From assembly GCF_030296895.1 (NCBI RefSeq), contig NZ_AP028023.1, forward strand, positions 22,196 to 86,195: a stretch of 64,000 nucleotides of DNA, in the 5' to 3' direction. The stretch's first letter is position 1, and the number at the start of each line of letters is the position of its first letter. This document shows, piece by piece, positions 9,857-17,669 of this stretch. The stretch is from Helicobacter felistomachi. GTDB taxonomy: Bacteria > Campylobacterota > Campylobacteria > Campylobacterales > Helicobacteraceae. The notes beneath the pieces were generated by a model. The model worked only from the letters and a program-made list of their open reading frames with translations, was not told the origin of the DNA and did no database searches. The position numbers and the translations under genes were made by a program.

Positions 9857-12745
9857 ATGGGCAACATCTCATCAATTAACTTTAAACCTACCAAAAATGC
9901 CGTGCAACTTAACCACAACGATAGAAGCATTGCCCCTAACTATCTCTTGCCTCAAGAAGTGATTTTAAAAGTGGGCGGAGGTGTTGAAGTGGATAGATCG
10001 GCGCAAGAAGCTTTGGCATTAAGAACCCAAATTATTAAAAAAGCTATGGATGCCTATTTACAACACAGAGGGCAAAAGTTTCGGGCTAAAAGCTATCTAT
10101 GGAGTGCCGTTGTTAATCTCAAAGAAACTTCAACAATGCAAGATTTAGAAAGGTTATCCAAACACTTTAAAACCAAATATGGCTTTCAATGCTACCAAAT
10201 CGCTATTCATAGAGATGAAGGGCATATTGATGAAAATGGCATCACACAAATCAATCACCACGCCCATTTGGAGTTTGTTACTCTTGATGAGAACACAGGC
10301 AAGAGCCTTTTTAGAGGAAGTTTGCAAAGACCTAGAGCTTTAGGACAAATGCAAACAGAAGTGGCACAAATCTTAGGTATGGAGCGTGGACAATTTAAGA
10401 ACGACACCATAGATGAAAACGGCAACCTAATTAAGGGCACAGGTAGAAAACGCATTGAGCCTAGAGCTTATGGGCAGTTGATGGAAAAAGAGAAAACAAA
10501 ACGGATTAAATTAGAAAAAAATAACTCACAAGAAGTTACAGCCTACCAAAAACAAATCAAAGACTTACAAACAAGTGCTAAGAACGCCCAAATAGAGTTA
10601 AATACCCTTAAACAAAAACAAACCCAACTAGAGCAGACTAATACCGCTTTAACCAAAGAGAACCAAGAACTCCAAGCTAATAAGATAGAACTAGAAACCA
10701 CACTCATAGACCTTGTTACTATCTTTGCCCCACAAGACAAACAGAACAAGAAACTCACTATCAAAGAAGCCAAGTCTTTGCTAGAGAGTGTGAGAAAGCA
10801 AATAATTGCCCTTAATCAAGGGCTTGGTGATTTAAAGCTTTTCACACAAGAGGATTACAAGAGCTTAAGAGCCTTGAAAGATGAGGGCTTGAGCATTGCT
10901 GACCTAAAGGAGCGCATCACACAGATAGAGCAAGAAGCTAAAGAACGCTACCAATCCTTGCAAGAACAATACAAAGACTATCTAAGCCCTGAACAAGTAG
11001 AGAACAAGATAAGCATTGCTGAAGCCAAATACAAAGACTATCTAAGCCCTAGTGCCGTGCAAGAGCTTAGGCAAAAGCACACTAAAGAGCTTGAGCTTAG
11101 AAAGCAAAGCTACACTAAAGACATCAATACCAAAGACACAGAGCATGCCAAAGCTTTGCAAGAAAAACAAAAAGAGATAGATGCCCTTAAGAACGAGAAC
11201 ACCCAAAAAGATGAAAGTATCGATGGTTTAAAAGAACAGATTGTCAAGCACACCCAAGAGCTTGATAAGGTGAAACCCGAGCTTGCCACACTCAAAGCCA
11301 ACGCCGATGTCTTGCAACAACAAAGCGATACACAAGCGCAAGAAAATAAAAAACTTCAGCAAGCAAACCAAGAACTAGAAACTAAGTATAAAAATCTCAC
11401 CCAAGAGCTTGATAACTCCAAACAAGAAATCACCACACTCAAAACCACTAACCAACAACTCCAGCAAGAGAATCTAAAACTCAAGCCCGTGTATCTCACA
11501 AAAACACAGATCAGAGCAAGGCGTTTAGCAGAAAGACAAGAGCTCATGGGCAAGGGCTGTCCTAAAGAAGCTTTTAGAGAATTGAGCGCCTTAGATGATG
11601 AGAAATTGACCCAAGCGCAATTAGATGAGCGCATTTTAAACATTTGGCTTAAGTATGCTCCCAGCTACATTGCAAGCTTAGAGAACACCAACACTAACTT
11701 AGAACAAGAAACCCAAACCCTTAAAGCTGAGTTAAAGACAGCCAAAACAGAGGCAAAGAGTCAAGCACACATCAAAGCTTTTGAAAAAGAAGCCACAAAC
11801 CTTATTAGAAAGTATGTAGCCCCCGTTACATCTGGTGTAGTGGCACACATTAAAGCCAGCGATGCCAAGCTCATCAGTATCCATAAGCAATGCCAAGAGG
11901 AGATGATTGAGCAGGCAAGCACTTGTGCTCTACTCAACGAAGAAATGCTAGCAGGCAAGCACACAGCTATCAATGCTATAGCTAGACTCTTTGGCAAGGG
12001 TGTTAAAAAAGAATACAAGCTAGACTATGACCCCATTAAGGCTAAGACAGGTTACAGAGAGCTTAACAGACGAGAACAAGCTATAAAAGAGAAGTTAGCA
12101 GAAACTCTTACAAAGCACAGCCAAGCAGTGCAAGCCATCAACAATCAAGCTTGTGCCATTATCTTAGAGGCTGTGGATAGTGTCAAAAATGAAATTAGCA
12201 AGCTTGCTACAGAGTTTAAGAGCAGTGCTGAGTATGGGGCAGAGCTCAATCAGGCTAAAAGACAGATAGAAAGCCTGAAAAACGACAAGGAGCAGTTGCA
12301 AAGTAAAGTGAGCGCCTTAGAAAAAGAAAAAGAAACTAATAAGCAAGAGGTAGAAAAGGCAAAGGTTGATAATGAAGCTTTTAAAAAGAGTGGCATTGAG
12401 AACACAAGTCTTAAAAGTGAGCTAAAGACCACAAAATCCACGCTAGAAACTACACAGAGCGATTTGCAAACCACAAAGGCAGAGCTTGAAGGGACAAAGG
12501 CGAAGTTAGAGGGCATCCAAAGCGATTTGGGGGCTTTGGAGATACTAGAGGGTGTTGTGTATGCAAAGATTGCTGAAATAGGCAAGACTAGCCCAGAAGT
12601 GGCTCAGGCATTAGAAATTAAAGCAAGCAATGTATTAAATGACCTTGCTAGTCTCAAAGAAGATTTGCCTAGAATCTTGGCGCAAGTAAAAGCAATCCAA
12701 GATCAAGAGCAAGAGCAAAAGGGGGATGGGGGTTATCATAAATAG
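9857..12745 (+). CDS. mobA: MobA relaxase with long coiled-coil tail (mob module 1)
   Basis: 962 aa. Relaxase expected to nick oriT and pilot the transferred strand. The first 200 residues hold HNDR (His20), HRDEGH (118-123) and NHHAH (133-137). The HNxR motif plus the His-rich motif resembles MOBV/Mob_Pre enzymes, in which a histidine near residue 22 is the nucleophile; this assignment is inferred. The rest (about 210-940) is Gln/Lys/Glu-rich coiled coil and includes two YKDYLSP units near 375-400. A strong ribosome site (AAGGGGAGGGG) precedes ATG 9857. The last residues GDGGYHK resemble the mobA3 end. Confidence 0.88.
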   Translation: MGNISSINFKPTKNAVQLNHNDRSIAPNYLLPQEVILKVGGGVEVDRSAQEALALRTQIIKKAMDAYLQHRGQKFRAKSYLWSAVVNLKETSTMQDLERLSKHFKTKYGFQCYQIAIHRDEGHIDENGITQINHHAHLEFVTLDENTGKSLFRGSLQRPRALGQMQTEVAQILGMERGQFKNDTIDENGNLIKGTGRKRIEPRAYGQLMEKEKTKRIKLEKNNSQEVTAYQKQIKDLQTSAKNAQIELNTLKQKQTQLEQTNTALTKENQELQANKIELETTLIDLVTIFAPQDKQNKKLTIKEAKSLLESVRKQIIALNQGLGDLKLFTQEDYKSLRALKDEGLSIADLKERITQIEQEAKERYQSLQEQYKDYLSPEQVENKISIAEAKYKDYLSPSAVQELRQKHTKELELRKQSYTKDINTKDTEHAKALQEKQKEIDALKNENTQKDESIDGLKEQIVKHTQELDKVKPELATLKANADVLQQQSDTQAQENKKLQQANQELETKYKNLTQELDNSKQEITTLKTTNQQLQQENLKLKPVYLTKTQIRARRLAERQELMGKGCPKEAFRELSALDDEKLTQAQLDERILNIWLKYAPSYIASLENTNTNLEQETQTLKAELKTAKTEAKSQAHIKAFEKEATNLIRKYVAPVTSGVVAHIKASDAKLISIHKQCQEEMIEQASTCALLNEEMLAGKHTAINAIARLFGKGVKKEYKLDYDPIKAKTGYRELNRREQAIKEKLAETLTKHSQAVQAINNQACAIILEAVDSVKNEISKLATEFKSSAEYGAELNQAKRQIESLKNDKEQLQSKVSALEKEKETNKQEVEKAKVDNEAFKKSGIENTSLKSELKTTKSTLETTQSDLQTTKAELEGTKAKLEGIQSDLGALEILEGVVYAKIAEIGKTSPEVAQALEIKASNVLNDLASLKEDLPRILAQVKAIQDQEQEQKGDGGYHK

Positions 12746-12746
12746 G

Positions 12747-12845
12747 CTTTAAATTTTAAAATTAAAAATAATACTAAATATAATTTTTTATAATGTTAAA
12801 TGTTTTTAATAGTATTTAATCACATTTTATATGAATTATTTTTAT
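12747..12845. repeat. AT-rich tail downstream of mobA1
   Basis: Very AT-rich, with staggered TTTAATA/ATTTAAT units (TGTTAAATGTTTTTAATAGT). Related sequence lies at 15480-15565 and, immediately after mobA3, at 59513-59612. In each case a cargo gene follows within 150-310 bp. Confidence 0.6.
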
Positions 12846-12997
12846 GAGAATTTATACTTGTCTTTGCAAGTGCTGAGTCGCCTTGCATTTGAGTAGAGAA
12901 TATCCTATAAAATGCTTTACTTTATTAGGGGTCAAGCTGTCATCTTTGAAAAAGCAATCGTAAGCAATTCACTCTTATGGTGTTTTTGAAAATTTGG

Positions 12998-13120
12998 TTA
13001 TCTATGCTTTTTCTTTGAATCCGCCCGCTTTCGATCCGCCTTTCTAAATTCCCACACCATGTAGAGTAAGGGGACACCAAAACAAAAGAGTGCAAAAAAA
13101 GCCACTGCAATGCCTATCAT
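12998..13120 (-). CDS. Tiny single-helix membrane peptide, basic tail
   Basis: 40 aa. An N-terminal hydrophobic helix (IGIAVAFFALFCFGVPLLYMV) is followed by a strongly basic tail (RKADRKRADSKKKHR). Its ATG overlaps the TGA of the two-helix gene at 13117-13407. It is the second partner of the recurring tiny membrane pair; no family recognised. Confidence 0.5.
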   Translation of the reverse strand: MIGIAVAFFALFCFGVPLLYMVWEFRKADRKRADSKKKHR

Positions 13121-13407
13121 TCTTCCATCTCCTCTATCTCGTTGAGATCGGCAAAAAGCCTTCTAAACAAAATAACTAGAATACTAAATAGGATCACAAG
13201 CCCAGTAGAGATGACAATGCCTTGAACAAGATTAACCTTGAGATAGTTGATGGTAACAAATCCAAAAGTCCCAAAGATAGCTGTAAGAAGTGCTACTATC
13301 AAAACCTTTAACACATCAATTTCAAGTTTAAGGCGTTCTTTGCGGCTCAGTGTATATCCTTTAGTTGGAGCAAGGGTAGCATAGTTAGAAATGCCATAGG
13401 GGGTCAC
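13117..13407 (-). CDS. Small two-helix membrane protein
   Basis: 96 aa from GTG 13407, preceded by AAAGGG. A basic region (SRKERLKLEID) is followed by two hydrophobic segments, about residues 33-53 and 62-82, and an acidic end (DLNEIEEMEE). It shares layout but not clear sequence with the proteins at 8871 and 48206. It is coupled to the overlapping tiny gene and lies opposite in direction to mobA1, between its AT-rich tail and a duplicated block. Function unknown. Confidence 0.6.
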   Translation of the reverse strand: MTPYGISNYATLAPTKGYTLSRKERLKLEIDVLKVLIVALLTAIFGTFGFVTINYLKVNLVQGIVISTGLVILFSILVILFRRLFADLNEIEEMEE

Positions 13408-13474
13408 CCTTTAATCACAATTTATCACAATTTTGAGTATGAGTGCAAGCCTAGAGCCGAAGATAGCTACAGGA

Positions 13475-13608
13475 AGATAGCTACAGAATATACAAACATT
13501 ACAGATGACTATGCAAGGCGTTTAGATGAATTTAATGGATTTTTAGAAAGTGAGCTTTTGAAATCACAGCAAAAAGGAACACAGAAGAGTGTGGGGAAGC
13601 ATAAGTGA
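13475..13608 (+). pseudogene. 3' tail of a mobA gene
   Basis: Encodes ATEYTNITDDYARRLDEF and on to KSVGKHK-stop, the last 41 residues of mobA2 (ending 35387), essentially identical in DNA. No upstream relaxase sequence remains. It marks the left edge of the duplicated block shared with 35254-36651. Confidence 0.9.
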
Positions 13609-13740
13609 TTTTATCTTTAGTGATTGCGCGCTTGCTTTTATTCTAACAGCCCAAACTTAGATAGCTGGCTAACAAGCAAGCAATATTGATGAGCGAAAAT
13701 TAGAATAAAAACTCTCATTGCCTTTGTTCCATAAAATATC

Positions 13741-14064
13741 TTTGTCATACAAAACGCCCCAAACACCATTTAGGCATTTCTCTCAATTCTATGTTTTGTC
13801 ATACAAAACCATGTCATACAAATCATGATTTTTTGTCCTACAAACGCTTGGTATTTTGTCATACAATTGTCATACAAATTTCTATGAAGCGCCTATTTTA
13901 GGGGTTTTCTCTGTGAGAATACCTATATTTTGTCATACAAATTTGTCATACAAACTTGTAATTTTGTCCTACAAATGTCCTGCATAAAAATCTTACAAAG
14001 TGTATCTCAGGCTATAATACCCTTATGGTTATCTGCCTTTCTACTGTAAGCAAAAGTCCTACAA
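13741..14064. promoter_or_regulatory. Operator array TTTGT-n3-ACAAA upstream of the RHH-membrane gene
   Basis: About ten copies of a 13-bp dyad, TTTGTCATACAAA or TTTGTCCTACAAA, for example near 13741, 13795, 13812, 13831, 13855, 13868, 13928, 13942 and 13961. Further half-sites lie near 13990 and right at the start codon (CCTACAAATG). The unit is palindromic apart from its three central bases. RHH proteins bind such arrays as dimers, so this may be an autoregulatory, relaxosome or partition site. It is duplicated at 35520-35844. Confidence 0.75.
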
Positions 14065-14871
14065 ATGTCTAAAGCATCCAAAGACAATAAAACCCAAGCC
14101 GTGAGCGTGCGTTTTACTCTCAGTGAGTTAGAACAGCTTAAACACAAAGCACAAGAGCTTGGATTAGATGTCTCTAAGTATGTGCGCTCTTGTGCTTTAA
14201 AGCAAGGGATTAATCCAAAGCAAGGTTTAGATGAGAAGGTATTGACACAAACCCAAGAAGTACGCCCAGAACAAGAGACAAAGCATAAGAAGTTAGCTAA
14301 GAAACCCATAATATGGCAAATCCGCACATTAGTCCTAGCTATTGCTCTTATCATCATCATCGTAGCTGTAATTGTTTTTCTAATACAAGACAAGCAAAAA
14401 CCACAGGTACAGATGCAAAATAGTTTGCACCCACAAGAGAGAACACACCAACAATCTAGTCATCAATCCAAGCCACAGGGGCAAAAGCAGATGAAGTTGC
14501 AGTCCTACCCTAAATCACAAGAGCAAATACAGACAGAGCAGACCCAGCCCTACCCCCAAACACAAGAACTAAAAAATCCACAAGTGCAAGACAATGCTCA
14601 AATACAGGAGCAAGCCAGCCCAAAAGAGCAAACAGCATGCCAAAAATACAAAGCAATAGAAAAGATGTGGAAAGATGAAAAAGAAAGAGAAATAGGTTGG
14701 AGGAAGAATTTAGGACCATATACGGACTGCTTGAGAGAATGGTATCAAGCTCAACCTACTGGGTCCCCCAAGGAGAATAAATCTAAGACACCTCCCTTGC
14801 AGATTACACCAGATAATCCAGATAATATAGACATTCTAAAAGACTGGGACAAGACTCCATCTACTCCATAG
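14065..14871 (+). CDS. RHH DNA-binding protein with membrane anchor, copy 1
   Basis: 268 aa. Residues 10-45 form a ribbon-helix-helix of the relaxosome-accessory (MobC-like) type: VSVRFTLSELEQLKHKAQ, then GLDVSKYVRSCAL. After a basic KHKKLAKK patch comes one strong membrane helix (about 84-107, with LIIIIVAVIVFLI). A Gln/Pro-rich linker follows, then a C-terminal segment with two cysteines (TACQKY and TDCLREW). The positive-inside rule puts the DNA-binding domain in the cytoplasm and the tail in the periplasm. It could tether plasmid DNA to the membrane during transfer or partition. The ATG lies inside the last operator half-site. Confidence 0.8.
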   Translation: MSKASKDNKTQAVSVRFTLSELEQLKHKAQELGLDVSKYVRSCALKQGINPKQGLDEKVLTQTQEVRPEQETKHKKLAKKPIIWQIRTLVLAIALIIIIVAVIVFLIQDKQKPQVQMQNSLHPQERTHQQSSHQSKPQGQKQMKLQSYPKSQEQIQTEQTQPYPQTQELKNPQVQDNAQIQEQASPKEQTACQKYKAIEKMWKDEKEREIGWRKNLGPYTDCLREWYQAQPTGSPKENKSKTPPLQITPDNPDNIDILKDWDKTPSTP

Positions 14872-15104
14872 GTGTGTTGCACAGCACCCAAGCAAGCTTG
14901 ACAATACGATCTAGTGAAATTCACACCAAAATAGCCCAAATAGGGTAAGATAGACCTAGTAAAAATGGATGAACTAGCAATGTGTTGTAGTGCATTGGCA
15001 ACTTTGACAGCCTCATCAAGTCTCTCTAGCAGTCCTTAATAAAGCTGTCAAAGAGCAAGGATAAAAGAGAACGGGAGCAAGCATTGTAACAAATGGAGGC
15101 AAAA

Positions 15105-15305
15105 ATGTTTACTGAAATAGAACAAGAATTGATTTCTCTCAAAATGAGCTACATGAATGCGATAGATCTTTTGGATAATGGTTCAATAACAGATGAAACA
15201 GAGCGTGCAGAATATGCCCAAGCCATGCAAAGGTGGCTAGAACGCATTAAAGAGATAGAGGCAGAGATGGGGGTTGGACCTGTTACTGATGAGGGGAGAT
15301 TTTAG
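15105..15305 (+). CDS. Small acidic helical protein
   Basis: 66 aa from ATG 15105. This start is preferred over the in-frame ATG at 15093 because GGAGG at 15095-15099 is five bases upstream. Acidic and helical (TEIEQELISLKMSY...LERIKEIEAEMG). No family recognised. It sits alone between the RHH-membrane gene and an AT-rich repeat. Confidence 0.5.
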   Translation: MFTEIEQELISLKMSYMNAIDLLDNGSITDETERAEYAQAMQRWLERIKEIEAEMGVGPVTDEGRF

Positions 15306-15791
15306 TTGTTTGGTTTGAGATGGGGATGGGGGATTCACTTTAGCCTTGGCATTTTGAGGTGGCTAAAAGGTTGTTAGCTGTAGTTTTTGGCAGTCTAACA
15401 ACTTTAAAATGGTAGAAAAGTCAACCTTTTTCTGCAGTAGAAGGCTTTTGGTAAACAGTAGTAACAAGATAATTCGAACAAGATTAAAAACGATTTTAAA
15501 TAATATTTAATGTATTTAATAGTGTTTTAAATATTGATTATTTGTATTTAATATATTGCATAAAATTTTTGCTAAAACATTGTAGAATGTAGCCATTAAA
15601 ATGAAAGATTTATGCCTTAATGAGCGTTATCTGTAGTTTAATGTGATACATTAAGCGTTGTCGTGACTTATTACCATAGGATCATGTCCCAGTGCTATAG
15701 GCAAAATGGAGCAGCTTGAAAGCCAAATATAAGCCCGTGAATTGGAGTTTTTTTATTGGTTAAACTTAGATCGAATACAGAGTCCCTCCCC
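15306..15791. other. Intergenic region with AT-rich repeat
   Basis: No gene seen. 15480-15565 carries the AT-rich motif (TTTAATGTATTTAATAGTG) also found downstream of mobA1 and mobA3. The remainder has no recognisable feature. Confidence 0.55.
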
Positions 15792-15809
15792 AATCATCTT
15801 AAGATGATT
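15792..15809. promoter_or_regulatory. 18-bp perfect palindrome before the HEPN gene
   Basis: AATCATCTT/AAGATGATT, 20 bases upstream of the HEPN start codon. A good candidate operator, which would fit a self-regulated toxin-like gene. Confidence 0.45.
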
Positions 15810-15829
15810 CATTTCGCTTAAGCTATTCA

Positions 15830-16480
15830 ATGGAAAAATCTAAGCTAATTCTGTTTTTCTCCCAAGAAAGACTGGAGTCATATGAGAATGTGGATGAGCA
15901 TTTTAATAACCTTAGACTGATTGGCAGGATCACACCAAAGTTAGCAAGTATAGAACTGATTTTACGCAACCTGCTTGACTTTGAGAAACGACAAATTTCT
16001 ACTGATTGGCTTAGATATTCTACAGACGCCAAGATTTTAAATAAAATCAAAAAGCTAGAGCTCAATGGAAAGCTCACCCACACGCAACTTCTTTCAAAAA
16101 TGTCTTTGGGTGAGATCATTGCAATGATAAACGAGAATGTTTATATACGGAGTAAAATTTTTAACTTACAGCATTTTGATTTTAAAAACTATGATCTGAG
16201 TAATAGAAATTATTGCACGGACACACCTAGAAAGACAAAATTTAGCAATGACAATAAGGCTGAGATTGTCATGTATCTACTTCTTAGTATCCGTAACCGC
16301 TGTTTTCACTGGGAAAATCTACTTAAAACTAGGCTTAACAAGAACAAAATATATCCACGCATCACGACTAAGTTTAGAGGCACTATGGTTGGTATTGCAC
16401 CACAAAATATTGAGCTATTTCTGGATGACGTCATTAAAAGCTTTGACAACGAACTACTAGAGTTGATAGCCGGAAAGTAA
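15830..16480 (+). CDS. Abi-like HEPN-domain protein (candidate RNase)
   Basis: 216 aa. Homologous to the three remnants at 5734, 27590 and 44740 and the only intact member of that set. The HEPN R-x4-H motif is RNRCFH (R155, H160), followed by WENLLKTRLNKNKIYPR, the usual Abi-like C-terminal context. HEPN/Abi proteins commonly cleave RNA in abortive infection or toxin-antitoxin systems. No antitoxin partner lies immediately beside it. The ribosome site is weak. It is downstream of an AT-rich repeat, as is the second HEPN gene at 59923. Confidence 0.75.
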   Translation: MEKSKLILFFSQERLESYENVDEHFNNLRLIGRITPKLASIELILRNLLDFEKRQISTDWLRYSTDAKILNKIKKLELNGKLTHTQLLSKMSLGEIIAMINENVYIRSKIFNLQHFDFKNYDLSNRNYCTDTPRKTKFSNDNKAEIVMYLLLSIRNRCFHWENLLKTRLNKNKIYPRITTKFRGTMVGIAPQNIELFLDDVIKSFDNELLELIAGK

Positions 16481-16956
16481 CCAAAGATAAAAACCAGCAA
16501 AAGGTGGGCAGAAGTCCGCCCTCGAATTCGCATCCATTTTAACACAATTTTTGCTGATTTTTATACATTAGTGGTAATAGTGAGCGAGTGGCGCGCTAAA
16601 AACCATCAAAGACAAAATTAAACGCGACCACTGGTTGATATTCCCTACAACTAGGATAGGGCAGCTTGCCAACAGTCATATGTTACATGTTTGGCAATCT
16701 ACCAAAAGGACTGATATTAGAGCGAGAACTACCGCAAAATAGCCATATCATTTTAAGCAACGCTATAAGTGGTGTAAATGCTTGCTAAATACAATCTCTT
16801 TAACGCAATTTATTTTATTACTTAATCGGGCGTTTAAATGATAGTGCTTAGAGGATAGATATAGATAATTATTTAGAACTAGATACAGACATAGTCAAGG
16901 TTTTAACAGAGACTTAGAGCCCACACATTGATGATGTTTTGCGTTAAAATGCAGGC
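16481..16956. other. Non-coding DNA with two shared segments
   Basis: No gene seen. 16780-16832 (TTTAACGCAATTTATTTTAT to CGGGCG) is repeated at 60742-60797. From CGGGCG (16827) onward the sequence instead matches 38127 onward into the TA genes. CGGGCG is therefore a junction between two differently shared blocks. Confidence 0.6.
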
Positions 16957-17213
16957 ATGGAAATACAGACATCAGACGAATTTGAAAAGTGGCTAGAAAA
17001 TCTAAAAGAGCTGAAGGGGCGTGGCGCGATTGTGCGTCGTTTACTGACTTTACGGGCGCAATTTTTGAGCTACGCATCCACACGGGACCGGGTTACCGCT
17101 TGTATGTGGCTAAACGGGGAGAGGTGTTGGTGATTTTGCTGTGCGGAGGCGACAAAAGCACACAACAAAAGGATATAATCAAGGCACAAAAAATCTTAAA
17201 AGAGGAGTTTTAG
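16957..17213 (+). pseudogene. HI1419/HigB-like toxin gene, copy 1, frameshifted by a 34-base deletion
   Basis: Begins MEIQTSDEFEKWLENLK and ends in another frame with GAIFELRIHTGPGYRLYV...LLCGGDKSTQQKDI, the signature of the RelE/ParE-superfamily addiction-module killer family. Copy 2 (38257) has 34 extra bases after the LLTL codons that restore the frame, so this is a deletion. The intact antitoxin gene begins immediately after the stop. Family members are ribosome-dependent mRNA interferases; this copy should be inactive. Confidence 0.85.
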
Positions 17214-17462
17214 ATGGCCTTTAAGCCATTTAGCGTGGTTAAATTTCTAAACACCGATGAAAAACGCCTATCTTTTTTAGAAGCCGTTTTAGAGGATGGC
17301 GACTTGGCAGAGCTCAAAGATGCCTTAGGAGTGATTGCAAAATCTAAGAACATCGACTTGCCCTCTTTTGAGGGAAACGCTCTTGAGTTTGCAAGAGTTT
17401 TAAAGAAATTAGGTTTTGGTTTGCAGTCTTTGAATGAGATGCAAAAGCGCAACACTGCCTAA
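17214..17462 (+). CDS. HI1420/HigA-like antitoxin, copy 1
   Basis: 82 aa. Addiction-module antidote family: MAFKPFSVVKFLNTDEKRL, then a predicted HTH region (LKDALGVIAKSKNIDL). Intact, directly abutting the broken toxin reading. The DNA is identical to 38548-38796. With no active cognate toxin here, it could act as an orphan regulator or an anti-addiction gene. Confidence 0.85.
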   Translation: MAFKPFSVVKFLNTDEKRLSFLEAVLEDGDLAELKDALGVIAKSKNIDLPSFEGNALEFARVLKKLGFGLQSLNEMQKRNTA

Positions 17463-17669
17463 AACACTTGATAGCTGTGGATTGCACCATACCAAAACAA
17501 CATCCACAAACCTTAAAACTAGGGGTTACCTCCTTAAAGCTACAAAAGGTAGTAGCGTTTGAGTAGGTTATAAGGCGCGTAGTGGTTACGAGGCGTAGTT
17601 GGTAAGCTTGCTTTATACGCTACAGAAACGCTGTTTTTGAGCATATAAGTATGCTTCTTTAACTACAAC

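Larger units (their letters stand above)
13475..14871. repeat. 1.4-kb duplication, matching 35254-36651
   Basis: Covers the mobA tail, the operator array and the RHH-membrane gene. It is near-identical to 35254-36651. Differences noted are an A5/A6 run at about 13985/35765 and scattered changes within the last 120 bases. The left boundary falls inside mobA2, so replicon 2 probably carries the parental arrangement. Confidence 0.93.

Noticed and set aside
14007..14393. 128-aa frame antisense to the RHH-membrane gene, identical at 35787-36173
   Set aside because: Identity follows from the 1.4-kb duplication. The sense frame has clear domains; the antisense is Cys/Ser/Arg-rich shadow.
13475..14871. 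Transposon or IS as the cause of the duplications
   Set aside because: No transposase, terminal inverted repeats or target duplications were found; homologous recombination between plasmid copies explains the pattern.
17210..17455. Leftward 81-aa frame opposite the antitoxin
   Set aside because: Mirror of the antitoxin gene; no family and no ribosome site.
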